Below, piece after piece: positions 9,574 to 17,958 of a DNA stretch of 64,000 nucleotides. The notes beneath the pieces are model-generated. The model was given only the letters and a program-made list of their open reading frames with translations. It did not search any database and had not been told where the DNA came from. The translations under genes and the position numbers were made by a program. Origin of the DNA: DATHXC01 sp035459965 (GTDB lineage: Bacteria; Pseudomonadota; Gammaproteobacteria; Burkholderiales; Methylophilaceae); the NCBI GenBank assembly GCA_035459965.1, contig DATHXC010000009.1, positions 124,001-188,000 of the forward strand, given 5' to 3'. How positions within the stretch are numbered: the stretch's first letter is position 1; the number at the start of each line of letters is the position of its first letter.

Positions 9574-9783
9574 ATGGCTTTTAATTTACTCATCATCTAT
9601 TTCGTATCTTTAGGCATTTGCTCATTTTCGACCATCTATAAAACCAGCTGCCTCAACAACATGAAGTGCCGGCAGATCATCGGCAATATGTTTTGGAGCC
9701 TGATCCCGGTGATGAATACGTTTAAGGCCATACTGTGGATTATCTCGTTGGTGGATGATGGGTTTAGAAGGCTACGGAAATAA
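9574..9783 (+). CDS. Small hypothetical membrane protein
   Basis: I do not recognise this 69-residue protein. It has a hydrophobic N-terminal helix (about residues 4-20), two central cysteines (C31 near NNMKC is one), a second hydrophobic stretch ending in KAILWIISLVDDG, and a basic C-terminus. Its stop is two bases before the ATG of the TAXI-like protein, which argues for translational coupling and a real gene. The ribosome site is weak (GGGATAAAA region). It follows hsdS by only 28 bases but looks unrelated to restriction. Codon choice is ordinary. Confidence 0.5.
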   Translation: MAFNLLIIYFVSLGICSFSTIYKTSCLNNMKCRQIIGNMFWSLIPVMNTFKAILWIISLVDDGFRRLRK

Positions 9784-9785
9784 AC

Positions 9786-11150
9786 ATGAACAACGAACCC
9801 TTAAAACAAGAGCAAGAACAGAAGCAGGGCTATAAGGCATTCACCGGCTTGTTTACCCGTGAGATGCTGGAGGCCACTTTGCCTTCGATCTTGCTGTTGC
9901 TGGCGGCTTTGTATCTGGCTTATAAATTCATAGACCCCGCGCCGCCGCGCAAGATTGTGATTTCGACGGGTAGCCAGGATCAGAATTACAACGCTTATGC
10001 CTCGATTTACCGGGAGTACCTCAAGCAGGAAGGCATTACGCTGGAAATGCGGCCGTCCAATGGTGATCTGGATAACCTGAAGCGTTTGCAGGATGACGAC
10101 TCCGACGTGGATGTGGCGTTTATCAAGGATGGTGTGGCGAGCAGCCAGGGTGCGGGTAGCCTGCTGTCGTTGGGGAGTTTGTATTACGAGCCGATCTGGA
10201 TTTTTGCCAATACCAAAGACAAAAAAAGCCCGAATGCGCATGTGCGCCACATGGCCGACCTGAAAGGCAAGCGCATTGCGATTGGTAAGCCGGGAGATGG
10301 CGCGCATCAGCTGGCCTTGCGCATGCTGTCGATCAGCGGGGTAGATGAGCACAATAGCAAGCTGGTGGAGATTGGTGGTGAACAGGCGGTGGATGCCATG
10401 CTGAATCATCAGGTGGATGTTGCGATACTGGTGGATGTGCCGACTTCGCCATTGCTCCAGCGAATTTTGTCAGGGCGGGATGTTGAGTTGGTGGATCTGG
10501 ATGATGCCGAGGCGTTCAGCCGCCAGATGCCTTACCTGCATCATTTGATATTGCCGGAAGGCGGGCTGGACCTGGAGCGCAATATCCCCTCAAAACCAGT
10601 CAGCCTGCTGGCACCCACCACGGCATTGGTGGTGCGTGCCGATATGCACCCGGCGCTGGTGTACCTGATGCTCAAGGTGATTACGCAAGTGCACGGCGGG
10701 CCTGGTTTGCTCAATGCCAAAGGCGAATTCCCGGCTGCCAAGGATGCGGATTTTCCCTTGAGCTCTCAGGCGGCAGGCTTTTATAAAAACGGCCTGCCAT
10801 TCATTGATAAATACCTGCCATTCTGGGCGGCCACCTTTGTGAACCGCAGCCTGGTAGTGATATTGCCGCTGCTGGCGATATTGATACCACTCACCAAGAT
10901 CGTCCCCGTGTTTTACAACTGGCTGGTGCGGCGCAAGCTGTTCCGTTGTTATGGCGAGTTGCGCTATCTGGATAGCCGCTTGCAGGAAACACTGAGCGAG
11001 GATGAGCGCAAGGAGATGCTGGCCAAGCTCGATGAAATCGAAAACCACGCGCGGGTGTTGCGACTGCCGGTGACCTTCTCGCAATATGCCTATGAGTTGC
11101 GCGCCCATATCGAGCTGGTGCGCTCCCGCCTGAAAAACAAGGCAGGGTAG
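9786..11150 (+). CDS. TAXI-family solute-binding protein, membrane-anchored at both ends
   Basis: The middle of this 454-residue protein matches TAXI-type (TRAP-associated extracytoplasmic immunogenic) binding proteins: KIVISTGSQDQNYNAYA, then YREYLKQEGI, then an ADLKGKRIAIGKPGDGAHQLA lobe. Unlike a free periplasmic binder it has an N-terminal helix (about residues 33-52), no cleavage site that I can see, and a second transmembrane segment near residues 350-370. A charged tail of about 80 residues follows and is predicted to be cytoplasmic. No TRAP permease gene is present in the window. It may act as a ligand sensor or be paired with a remote permease; the ligand is unknown. It overlaps nothing, and arsC starts 3 bases after it. 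Confidence 0.8.
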   Translation: MNNEPLKQEQEQKQGYKAFTGLFTREMLEATLPSILLLLAALYLAYKFIDPAPPRKIVISTGSQDQNYNAYASIYREYLKQEGITLEMRPSNGDLDNLKRLQDDDSDVDVAFIKDGVASSQGAGSLLSLGSLYYEPIWIFANTKDKKSPNAHVRHMADLKGKRIAIGKPGDGAHQLALRMLSISGVDEHNSKLVEIGGEQAVDAMLNHQVDVAILVDVPTSPLLQRILSGRDVELVDLDDAEAFSRQMPYLHHLILPEGGLDLERNIPSKPVSLLAPTTALVVRADMHPALVYLMLKVITQVHGGPGLLNAKGEFPAAKDADFPLSSQAAGFYKNGLPFIDKYLPFWAATFVNRSLVVILPLLAILIPLTKIVPVFYNWLVRRKLFRCYGELRYLDSRLQETLSEDERKEMLAKLDEIENHARVLRLPVTFSQYAYELRAHIELVRSRLKNKAG

Positions 11151-11152
11151 CC

Positions 11153-11581
11153 ATGTCTAGTATTACTATTTATCACAATCCCAAATGTGGTACCTCTCGA
11201 AATGTACTGGCGATGATCCGCAATAGTGGCGTTGAACCAGAAATCATCGAATACCTGAAAACACCACCCCTGCGAGCCAAGCTGGAAGCGCTTCTCAGGG
11301 CAGCGAATATCAGTGCGCGTGAGCTGCTACGTGTTAAAGAGCCTATCTACAGTGAGTTGGGGTTGGACGATGCAAAATGGACGGATGATGAGCTACTGGA
11401 TTTCATGCTTCAGCATCCCATCCTGATCAATCGTCCCATCGTAGTGACCCCCCTAGGCACAAGGCTGTGCCGGCCTAGTGAGCTAGTCCTGGATATTCTG
11501 CCAGACCCTCAGCAAAGTGCTTTCACCAAGGAAGACGGCGAGCGGGTCGTGGATGCCAATGGCAAGCCTCACAAAACCTGA
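11153..11581 (+). CDS. arsC: Arsenate reductase (glutaredoxin-dependent)
   Basis: ArsC reduces arsenate to arsenite with glutathione and glutaredoxin in the cytoplasm. The active-site cysteine is C12 in YHNPKCGTSRN. The three anion-binding arginines fit the family positions (the RPIVVTPLGTRLCRPSE block is almost identical to the E. coli plasmid R773-type enzyme). The length of 142 residues is standard. It starts 3 bases after the TAXI-like gene and ends 3 bases before a LysR gene. No arsenite pump (arsB/acr3) or arsR lies nearby, so it may serve a dispersed arsenic system or a related thiol-redox role. Confidence 0.95.
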   Translation: MSSITIYHNPKCGTSRNVLAMIRNSGVEPEIIEYLKTPPLRAKLEALLRAANISARELLRVKEPIYSELGLDDAKWTDDELLDFMLQHPILINRPIVVTPLGTRLCRPSELVLDILPDPQQSAFTKEDGERVVDANGKPHKT

Positions 11582-11584
11582 GTT

Positions 11585-12478
11585 ATGAAAACCTCCCTGG
11601 ACGAACTGGTCGCATTTATTGCCGTGGTGGATTCCGGTTCCATCACCGCAGCTGCTAACCAGCTGGACCAGACCGTATCGGGCGTTAGCCGCAGCCTGGC
11701 CAGGCTGGAGCAGAAGCTGGAAGCGACATTGTTGACGCGCACCACCCGCCGCATTGAGCTCACCGAGGAGGGCAAGCTGTTTTTATCGCATGCGCGCAAT
11801 ATCGTGGCATCGGTGGATATGGCCGAAGACGTGATTGCGCTGCGCCGCCAGAAGCCTGCCGGGCGCTTGCGTATTAATGCGGCGACGCCGTTCATGCTGC
11901 ATGTGATCTTGCCCATGGTGGGGGATTTTCGCGCGATGTATCCCGATATCCAGCTGGAACTTAATACCAATGACGAGTTTATCGACCTGCTCGAACACCG
12001 CACCGATATTGCCATCCGCATCGGTACCCTGCAGGATTCCACCCTGCATGCCACTCCGCTAGGCAGTACCCGCTCGCGCATACTGGCGAGCCCGGCTTAT
12101 CTCGCGAAAAGCCCACCCATCAATAGCGTGCAGGATTTGTCTCATCATCGACTGCTGGGTTTCAGCCAGCCGGATAGCCTCAACCTCTGGCCCTTGCAGG
12201 ATCACCTGGGTAATCCGTTGCATATCAAGCCCGATGTTGCAGCCTCCAGTGGCGAAACATTGCGTCAATTGGCCTTGAATGGAGAAGGCCTGGTGCGACT
12301 CTCAGACTTTATGACGCACCAGGACAGGCAGCGCGGTGACTTGGTAGAAGTGCTGGCTGCCGATACCCTGGATGTCTACATGCCCATCAATGCCGTGTAT
12401 TACCGCAATGCGCAGCTTTCATCGCGCGTGGCCAGCTTTCTCGATTTCCTCAAGCAGCACATGCAAGCCGGGGAATAA
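11585..12478 (+). CDS. LysR-family transcriptional regulator
   Basis: This 297-residue protein has the N-terminal LysR winged helix-turn-helix (SGSITAAANQLDQTVSGVSRSLARLEQKL) and a periplasmic-binding-protein-like effector domain starting near residue 90. It belongs to the group with the typical RTTRRIELTEEG linker that often controls nearby oxidoreductases. It is cotranscribed with arsC and converges on the SDR gene, whose upstream region contains a dyad (13326-13348) that may be its operator. The inducer cannot be read from sequence. Confidence 0.92.
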   Translation: MKTSLDELVAFIAVVDSGSITAAANQLDQTVSGVSRSLARLEQKLEATLLTRTTRRIELTEEGKLFLSHARNIVASVDMAEDVIALRRQKPAGRLRINAATPFMLHVILPMVGDFRAMYPDIQLELNTNDEFIDLLEHRTDIAIRIGTLQDSTLHATPLGSTRSRILASPAYLAKSPPINSVQDLSHHRLLGFSQPDSLNLWPLQDHLGNPLHIKPDVAASSGETLRQLALNGEGLVRLSDFMTHQDRQRGDLVEVLAADTLDVYMPINAVYYRNAQLSSRVASFLDFLKQHMQAGE

Positions 12479-12500
12479 AAGCGCCGAAGCGGCTGCTTGC

Positions 12501-13289
12501 TTAGAACGCTGTCCTTACCAAACCACCTTCAGCACGAATTGTCGCGCCATTGATGACAGAAGCACGAGCACTGCACACGAAAGTGACCACAGCACCGATC
12601 TCCGAAGGTTCAATAAAGCGACCAATGAGTGAAGATGGGCGATTCTCAGCGATGAATTTCTTCTCCGCATCCTTGATTGATAAGCCAGGATAGACATCCT
12701 GAATGAATTTCTCCACATTTTCGGTACGGGTTGGACCGGGCAATACTGAATTGACGGTGACTTGTGTATTTTTAGTGAGCTCCGCCAGCGCGCGCGAGAT
12801 GCCCAGTTGCATGGTCTTGGTGGCACTGTAATGCGCCATCTCTGGGGCTGGTGTGACGCCGGACTCGCTGGAGATAAATACTACGCGACCATTGCCCTGT
12901 TTAAGCATGCCCGCTAGATAATGCCTTGCCAGCCGTACACCGCTCATGATGTTGACTTCAAACAGGCGCTGCCAGTCGGCATCGGTTTCGTCAAAAAATC
13001 CCACAGCTTCGTAAATGCCCAGGTTGTTGACCAGAATATCCACCTGCGGTACTTGCTGTATGGTGGTTTCGCAACCTTCCAACGTGCCGTTATCGCTTAC
13101 CAGTGCTACCAGGTCAGCGTCAGGGTGAGTCTGTTTGATATCGCTAATAGCTTTGTCGACATTGGCCTGGGTGCGACCATTGATAATCACCTTGGCTTTC
13201 TCAGCCGCCAGCGAACGCGCGATTTCCAGACCGATACCGCCAGATGAAGCGGTGACGAGCGCTACCTTGTTTTGTAGATCCAGATTCAT
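12501..13289 (-). CDS. Short-chain dehydrogenase/reductase
   Basis: This is an NAD(P)-dependent oxidoreductase of 262 residues with the classical SDR fold. The glycine motif TASSGGIG sits near residue 14, NNLGIYE corresponds to the NNAG motif, and the catalytic Ser and YSATK (Tyr-x-x-x-Lys) follow near residues 145-165. The substrate is not predictable. A strong ribosome site, AAAGGATAG, precedes the ATG at 13289. It is convergent with the LysR gene 22 bases away. A dyad ACTGTA-N11-TACAGT lies about 40 bases upstream of the start. Confidence 0.92.
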   Translation of the reverse strand: MNLDLQNKVALVTASSGGIGLEIARSLAAEKAKVIINGRTQANVDKAISDIKQTHPDADLVALVSDNGTLEGCETTIQQVPQVDILVNNLGIYEAVGFFDETDADWQRLFEVNIMSGVRLARHYLAGMLKQGNGRVVFISSESGVTPAPEMAHYSATKTMQLGISRALAELTKNTQVTVNSVLPGPTRTENVEKFIQDVYPGLSIKDAEKKFIAENRPSSLIGRFIEPSEIGAVVTFVCSARASVINGATIRAEGGLVRTAF

Positions 13290-13325
13290 GTTGCTATCCT
13301 TTCAATATTAAAGCGGTTAAATATA

Positions 13326-13348
13326 ACTGTATAAAATATAACTACAGT
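13326..13348. promoter_or_regulatory. Dyad operator candidate upstream of SDR gene
   Basis: The perfect inverted repeat ACTGTA-N11-TACAGT has the geometry of LysR-type operators (T-N11-A core). It also contains a direct repeat of ATATAACT (13321 and 13336). It is 37-59 bases upstream of the SDR start on the minus strand. The neighbouring LysR protein is the obvious candidate to bind it, which is inference. Confidence 0.45.
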
Positions 13349-13492
13349 ATGCATGCTCGTGAATAATGCAAAAATAGGTCTTTAAACAAATCACTGTTGA
13401 GTAATTATCAATAATAGAGGCGCTAATTGTTGATTTTGTATCATCCAGACAATTTATAATTCAAAAAATCTAATTTTAAAGACCAATAGTGA

Positions 13493-14149
13493 ATGATTAA
13501 AGAAGCAGTTCCACCAGACTGGTTGCAGGTATTGCCTGAGCTGCAGTCGATTGCAGACCAGATCAACGCGAAGCTCTCAAATGAAACTGATATCCGGCCT
13601 GTGCCTGGCTTATGGTTTGAGGCATTGCGCTGTGTGAGTCCGCAGCAGGTCGCTGTGGTGATTTTGGGGCAGGATCCGTACCATGGCGAGGATAAAGGCA
13701 TTAAACAGGCTCACGGCCTTGCATTCTCGGTTCCTGACGGTGTTCGCCCGCCGCCTTCGCTCAAGAATATTCTGGCGGAACTGCAAGCGGATACCGGAAA
13801 CAAATCGGCTGTAACAGGCAACCTCAGCAGCTGGTGCCAGCAAGGTGTTCTACTTTTAAATGCTTCACTTACCACCCGGGGTGGCATCGCCGGAGCGCAT
13901 AGAAAACTGTGGACACCCTTCACCTCGGCGCTGATGGAGTATCTAGGCAGCCAACCGCGGCCTGTCGTGTTTATCCTGTGGGGTGCCGATGCGCAGAAAT
14001 ACAAAGCCGTGATTGGTCCGCAGCATGTGGTGATCGAGTCGGTGCATCCTTCGCCTCTATCGAGTTATCGTGGCTTTTTCGGCAGCAAGCCATTCAGCAA
14101 GTGCAATGCGGCTTTGGCTAAAAATGGTCGCGATATTATTAAGTGGTAG
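13493..14149 (+). CDS. ung: Uracil-DNA glycosylase
   Basis: Ung removes uracil from DNA as the first step of base excision repair. The water-activating motif GQDPYHG has its aspartate at residue 61, the minor-groove loop motif HPSPLSSYRGFFGSKPFS is complete, and VRPPPSLKNILAEL is the typical family block. The length of 218 residues is normal. The start ATG at 13493 gives a full N-terminus. It faces away from the SDR gene across a 203-base AT-rich gap. Confidence 0.97.
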   Translation: MIKEAVPPDWLQVLPELQSIADQINAKLSNETDIRPVPGLWFEALRCVSPQQVAVVILGQDPYHGEDKGIKQAHGLAFSVPDGVRPPPSLKNILAELQADTGNKSAVTGNLSSWCQQGVLLLNASLTTRGGIAGAHRKLWTPFTSALMEYLGSQPRPVVFILWGADAQKYKAVIGPQHVVIESVHPSPLSSYRGFFGSKPFSKCNAALAKNGRDIIKW

Positions 14150-14203
14150 CCGGTGGCGGGTTTAAGTATCATTTAACCAACGCCAATCAAACATAGAAAT
14201 CCC

Positions 14204-15508
14204 ATGCCTATTCCTGAAGCCGCAAGATTACAAGCGCAAGACCTCCTCGACTTTATTGATGCCAGCCCCAGCCCGTGGCATGCGGTCGAGAGTACAAAGC
14301 AGCGCCTGCTGCAGCAAGGCTATGCCGAACTTCATGAAGCCGATCAGTGGCAGTTGGCCGCTGGTGGCAAATACTATGTGGTGCGGGCGGGATCTTCCAT
14401 CATCGCTTTTGTGCTGGGCGCCCAGCCATTAGCCGAGGCAGGCTTTCGTATCGTCGGCGCCCATACCGATTCGCCCGGCCTGCGGCTCAAGCCCAAAGCG
14501 GCACATGGCTCGGATGGCCTGGTGCGGCTTGGTGTAGAGGTGTATGGCGGGCCAATACTGGCTACATTCACCGACCGTGACTTGAGCCTCGCAGGCCGCG
14601 TCAATGTACGCACAGAGGCAGGATTTGAAACGCGGCTGGTGAAGTTCGACAATCCCATGATCCGCTTGCCCAACTTGGCCATCCACATGAATCGCGATGT
14701 GAACGAGCAGGGCCTGAAGTTGAATAAACAGACCGAGCTGCCGCTCACATTCGGCCTCACTGAAAACCCATGGCGTGCGGATGAGCAGTTCCTCAATTAT
14801 TTATCTGGCGCGACCCGCTCTGAGGCCAGCGATATCCTGACCTGGGAGCTCAATGTATTTGACACCCAGAAGGGGAGTTTCTGGGGTGCCGCGCAGGAAT
14901 TTATTGCGGATAGCCAGCTCGATAACCTGGCCTCATGTCATGCAGCACTGACAGCTTTGCTGGCGACTGAAGAGCCTGCCGCTACATGCATTTTTGCATT
15001 TTTTGACCATGAAGAAGTCGGTAGCGAAAGTGCAGCCGGGGCAGGGGGCAGCTTTATCTCTGATGTGATCAGCCGCATTACCGCCAATACTGCTACAGAT
15101 GAAGATACGCGGCACCGTGCGCTGGCCAACAGCTTTTTTATCAGTGCTGATATGGCACATGCCTACAACCCCAATTTCCCCAATGCTTACGAGCCATGCC
15201 ATCGCGTGATGGTGAATGCAGGCCCGGTCATCAAAACCAACGCCAATCAGCGTTACAGTACTGGTGCTGATACTGCTGCACGCTTTATCACGCTATGTGA
15301 ATCTGCTGGAGTACCGTATCAGCAATACGCGCACCGTACCGATCTTGGTTGCGGCAGCACTATAGGGCCCATCGTGGCTTCACGCCTGGGTATTGCGAGT
15401 GTGGATGTGGGTTCGCCGATGTGGGCCATGCACAGCATACGTGAGAGCGCCGGGGCATTGGATCATGGCTATATGATAGCGGCGCTGAAAGCTTCGTTCA
15501 GCACCTGA
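14204..15508 (+). CDS. apeB: M18-family aminopeptidase
   Basis: This is a cytoplasmic dinuclear zinc aminopeptidase of the M18 (aspartyl aminopeptidase) family, which releases N-terminal residues from peptides. The 434-residue length is usual. DFIDASPSPWHAVES is the N-terminal signature, GAHTDSPGLRLKP carries a metal-ligand His-Asp pair, and DHEEVGSESAAGAGG provides the catalytic glutamate pair. SADMAHAYNPNFP and the C-terminal MHSIRE histidine region supply the remaining ligands. It stands alone, with ung upstream in the same direction. Confidence 0.95.
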   Translation: MPIPEAARLQAQDLLDFIDASPSPWHAVESTKQRLLQQGYAELHEADQWQLAAGGKYYVVRAGSSIIAFVLGAQPLAEAGFRIVGAHTDSPGLRLKPKAAHGSDGLVRLGVEVYGGPILATFTDRDLSLAGRVNVRTEAGFETRLVKFDNPMIRLPNLAIHMNRDVNEQGLKLNKQTELPLTFGLTENPWRADEQFLNYLSGATRSEASDILTWELNVFDTQKGSFWGAAQEFIADSQLDNLASCHAALTALLATEEPAATCIFAFFDHEEVGSESAAGAGGSFISDVISRITANTATDEDTRHRALANSFFISADMAHAYNPNFPNAYEPCHRVMVNAGPVIKTNANQRYSTGADTAARFITLCESAGVPYQQYAHRTDLGCGSTIGPIVASRLGIASVDVGSPMWAMHSIRESAGALDHGYMIAALKASFST

Positions 15509-15525
15509 TATTAGGAAAACGCTGA

Positions 15526-15939
15526 TTAAAGACTGGGATTAGGGAAATTCGCCGCGAATTTATTAATCCACTCCAGAGCGGCCTGTTCGGAGCTTAATTT
15601 ACGCCCCTCGTTTTCCAGGACTTCTCTCTTGTAATTCTCGATATGGCAGACCTGCTCCACCATGCGGGCATGGTAGGCATCATCGGAGTTAAGGAACTCT
15701 ACCCCCAGCTCTGCGCCTTTTTTTATGTCATCCCGGCACCAGACTACCCTGGCGTCGGTCTCGAATTCCGGATTTAACAGCGGGATCTTGATGTGGATGA
15801 TACTGCCGGGGTCGAGCTTCTGGTTGCCGCGAAAGGCCAGGCCACCAATGCCTAACGAATGCGTATCCAGCGACGATCGGATATCAGCATTGCTGATTTC
15901 GATAGGGATACTCAGTGGATGTCGTATGAACTGTCTCAT
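15526..15939 (-). CDS. PilZ-like domain protein with a divergent c-di-GMP motif
   Basis: This 137-residue protein has a PilZ-type layout, with R2-x-x-x-R6 at its very start and a beta-barrel segment ending in VVWCRDDIKKGAELGVEF. The second half of the usual c-di-GMP motif, (D/N)xSxxG, reads D25-T-H-S28-L-G-I-G32-G and is therefore off by one position, so binding may be altered. The ATG at 15939 is chosen over an upstream TTG because GAGGAG lies 9 bases before it. A helical C-terminal tail follows the barrel. It is convergent with the aminopeptidase gene. Confidence 0.75.
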   Translation of the reverse strand: MRQFIRHPLSIPIEISNADIRSSLDTHSLGIGGLAFRGNQKLDPGSIIHIKIPLLNPEFETDARVVWCRDDIKKGAELGVEFLNSDDAYHARMVEQVCHIENYKREVLENEGRKLSSEQAALEWINKFAANFPNPSL

Positions 15940-16060
15940 GGGCAAATACTCCTCATTCAGGCTTATTGTTATCCAGGCTACATTTAAAACCAGCTACATA
16001 AACTTTGCTACTTTATAGATTAGATGCATATTCGGGCAGTTAAATCCAATCTGCATAAAA

Positions 16061-16225
16061 TCAGATTTCGATCATTTCAAAGTCTGATTTCGATACCCCG
16101 CAATCCGGGCAAGCCCAGTCTTCTGGCACATCCGCCCACAGCGTGCCGGCAGCAATGCTATCTTCCGGCCAGCCTTTGGATTCATCGTAGATAAACCCGC
16201 ATACGATACATTGATAAACCTTCAT
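16061..16225 (-). CDS. Rubredoxin
   Basis: This 54-residue one-iron electron carrier has the four cysteine ligands in the two rubredoxin knuckles C6-x-x-C9-G and C39-P-x-C42-G, with the family core YDESKGWPEDSI and DVPEDWACPDCG between them. The ATG at 16225 is preceded by AAAGGAG at normal spacing; an in-frame upstream extension is possible but lacks family similarity and is rejected. Its partner may be a peroxide- or oxygen-detoxifying enzyme, which would suit its place beside catalase; this is inference. Confidence 0.95.
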   Translation of the reverse strand: MKVYQCIVCGFIYDESKGWPEDSIAAGTLWADVPEDWACPDCGVSKSDFEMIEI

Positions 16226-16313
16226 TGTTGCTCCTTTAATAATTCCATGAGTAAGCCCGAGTAGTACACTCGATATGAGGCGTGATTCTAACCAACAAAG
16301 TGGCAAGTGCTAA

Positions 16314-16343
16314 CTAAAAAAAGCATGCCTTGCGACATGCTTT
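16314..16343 (-). terminator. Rho-independent terminator after catalase gene
   Basis: Read on the minus strand, the 8-bp stem AAAGCATG/CATGCTTT with an 8-base loop is followed by a run of seven T. It lies 25-50 bases after the catalase stop. Confidence 0.8.
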
Positions 16344-16367
16344 CTTGTCTTACATAAAACTAGCTAT

Positions 16368-17888
16368 TTACAGGACTTTCTGTAAATCGGCTGGTGGGTT
16401 TGCATGCTGCAAGGCTTTTCTCACGCCTTCTGCATAAGCCTGATCAGCTTTGGCAAATTGCGCCAGCATGCGTTGCTGGATAGAGGCATTGGCTGTAGAT
16501 AAGCCCCCGGCAATGTTGTTGAACAACAGCTGTTTCTGGTCATCATTCATGATGCGGAACAAGTCACCTGCCTGGGAGTGATAATCCTCCTCACTCTGGT
16601 CGTGATAGCCTATCCATGCATCCGCCAATACCGGCATCGGTGGCGGCGCAACTGCAGGCACAGGCACTGGAGCGCCATCTGCTGCCCGGTCATTTGGGAA
16701 GAAATTGGAAGCGCTCACTGTGGCTGCCGCATTGGTGTAGCTTGCCTCACCACTGCTATGGCCAACCGGGCATCCCGTCCCAGCAAATGCACCATCACGC
16801 TGGTAATGATTAACCGGGCACTTGGCTGCATTGACTGGCACTTGGTTCACATTGGCGCCGATCCTGTAACGGTGCGCATCCTGGTAAGCAAGTAAACGGC
16901 CCTGCAACATTTTGTCTGGCGATGCATTGATGCCAGGCACAAAGTTACTTGGTGCAAACGCTACCTGCTCCGTCTCGGCAAAATAGTTGTTCACGTTTTT
17001 ATTGAGCTCGAGCTTGCCGATTTCGATGACGGGGAAATCCTTGTATGGCCACACTTTTGTCAAATCAAACGGATTGATGTGATAAGTCCTGGCTTCAGCC
17101 TCGGTCATGATCTGCACTTCCACGCGCCATGAGGGGAAATCGCCGCGGTCTATCGCTTCTACCAAATCCTTCTGCGCCCCGTTAGCTGGCATCTTGGCGG
17201 CTTCGTCATTGGTCAGTGTCTTGATGCCCTGATTGGTCTTGAAGTGCCATTTGCACCAGAAACGCTCACCCTTGGCATTGTAGAAGCTCAAGGTGTGTGA
17301 GCTAAAGCCATGCACATTACGATAGGACAACGGAATGCCGCGATCTGACATCAGTATGGTCATCTGGTGCAATGACTGCGGGTGATTCGCCCAAAATTCA
17401 AATGCATTGGCCGGGTTTGGCAAATTGGTACGTGCGTCTTTTTTCTGACTATGGATAAAGTCCGGGAACTTGATCGGGTCATTCAAGAAGAACACAGGCG
17501 TGTTATTGCCCACCATGTCCCAGTTGCCTTCCTTGGTGTAGAACTTCACCGCGAAACCGCGAGGGTCACGCGCGTAATCGCTGGAATCCTGGCCCCCACC
17601 TACAGTAGAGAAGCGCAAGAACACTTCGGTTTGCTGGCCAACATTCTGTAAAAAGTTGGCGATGGTGTAATCCTTGAGGCTCTTTGTGACGGTAAATGTG
17701 CCGTAAGCCCCAGTGCCACGGGCATGTACCACGCGCTCAGGGATGCGCTCGCGGTTGAAATGGGCGAGCTTCTCGAACAAGTAATGGTTGTCATAGGTCA
17801 ACGGGCCGCGTGCGCCTACGCTGATGCTGTTGTTGTCATCTGGCACAGGTGCGCCAGCAGAGGTGGTTAATTGTTTTTTGTCACTCAT
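16368..17888 (-). CDS. katA: Monofunctional haem catalase
   Basis: This enzyme breaks hydrogen peroxide into water and oxygen. The 506-residue protein has the distal catalytic His in VVHARGTGAYG (H55), the catalytic Asn in MVGNNTPVFF (near residue 128), and the proximal haem-ligand tyrosine in RLLAYQDAHRYRIG. It is a small-subunit clade catalase. The segment after the haem domain is rich in proline and alanine and contains two CPV motifs; the function of these is unknown. AGGAGT precedes the ATG at 17888. It is divergent from oxyR, and a 28-codon ORF lies just upstream, so peroxide control by OxyR is likely. Confidence 0.96.
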   Translation of the reverse strand: MSDKKQLTTSAGAPVPDDNNSISVGARGPLTYDNHYLFEKLAHFNRERIPERVVHARGTGAYGTFTVTKSLKDYTIANFLQNVGQQTEVFLRFSTVGGGQDSSDYARDPRGFAVKFYTKEGNWDMVGNNTPVFFLNDPIKFPDFIHSQKKDARTNLPNPANAFEFWANHPQSLHQMTILMSDRGIPLSYRNVHGFSSHTLSFYNAKGERFWCKWHFKTNQGIKTLTNDEAAKMPANGAQKDLVEAIDRGDFPSWRVEVQIMTEAEARTYHINPFDLTKVWPYKDFPVIEIGKLELNKNVNNYFAETEQVAFAPSNFVPGINASPDKMLQGRLLAYQDAHRYRIGANVNQVPVNAAKCPVNHYQRDGAFAGTGCPVGHSSGEASYTNAAATVSASNFFPNDRAADGAPVPVPAVAPPPMPVLADAWIGYHDQSEEDYHSQAGDLFRIMNDDQKQLLFNNIAGGLSTANASIQQRMLAQFAKADQAYAEGVRKALQHANPPADLQKVL

Positions 17889-17958
17889 TTTTTAACTCCT
17901 AAAAAGTTTTTATATGAAATATTTAAGTTTTGTATTGAAATACTATCGCCGCATTTGG

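Noticed and set aside
9801..10409. 202-codon ORF on the minus strand
   Set aside because: It is antisense to the TAXI-like gene, whose protein motifs are clear.
16226..16306. 27-codon upstream extension of rubredoxin
   Set aside because: The ATG at 16225 has AAAGGAG and gives the exact family N-terminus; the extension has neither.
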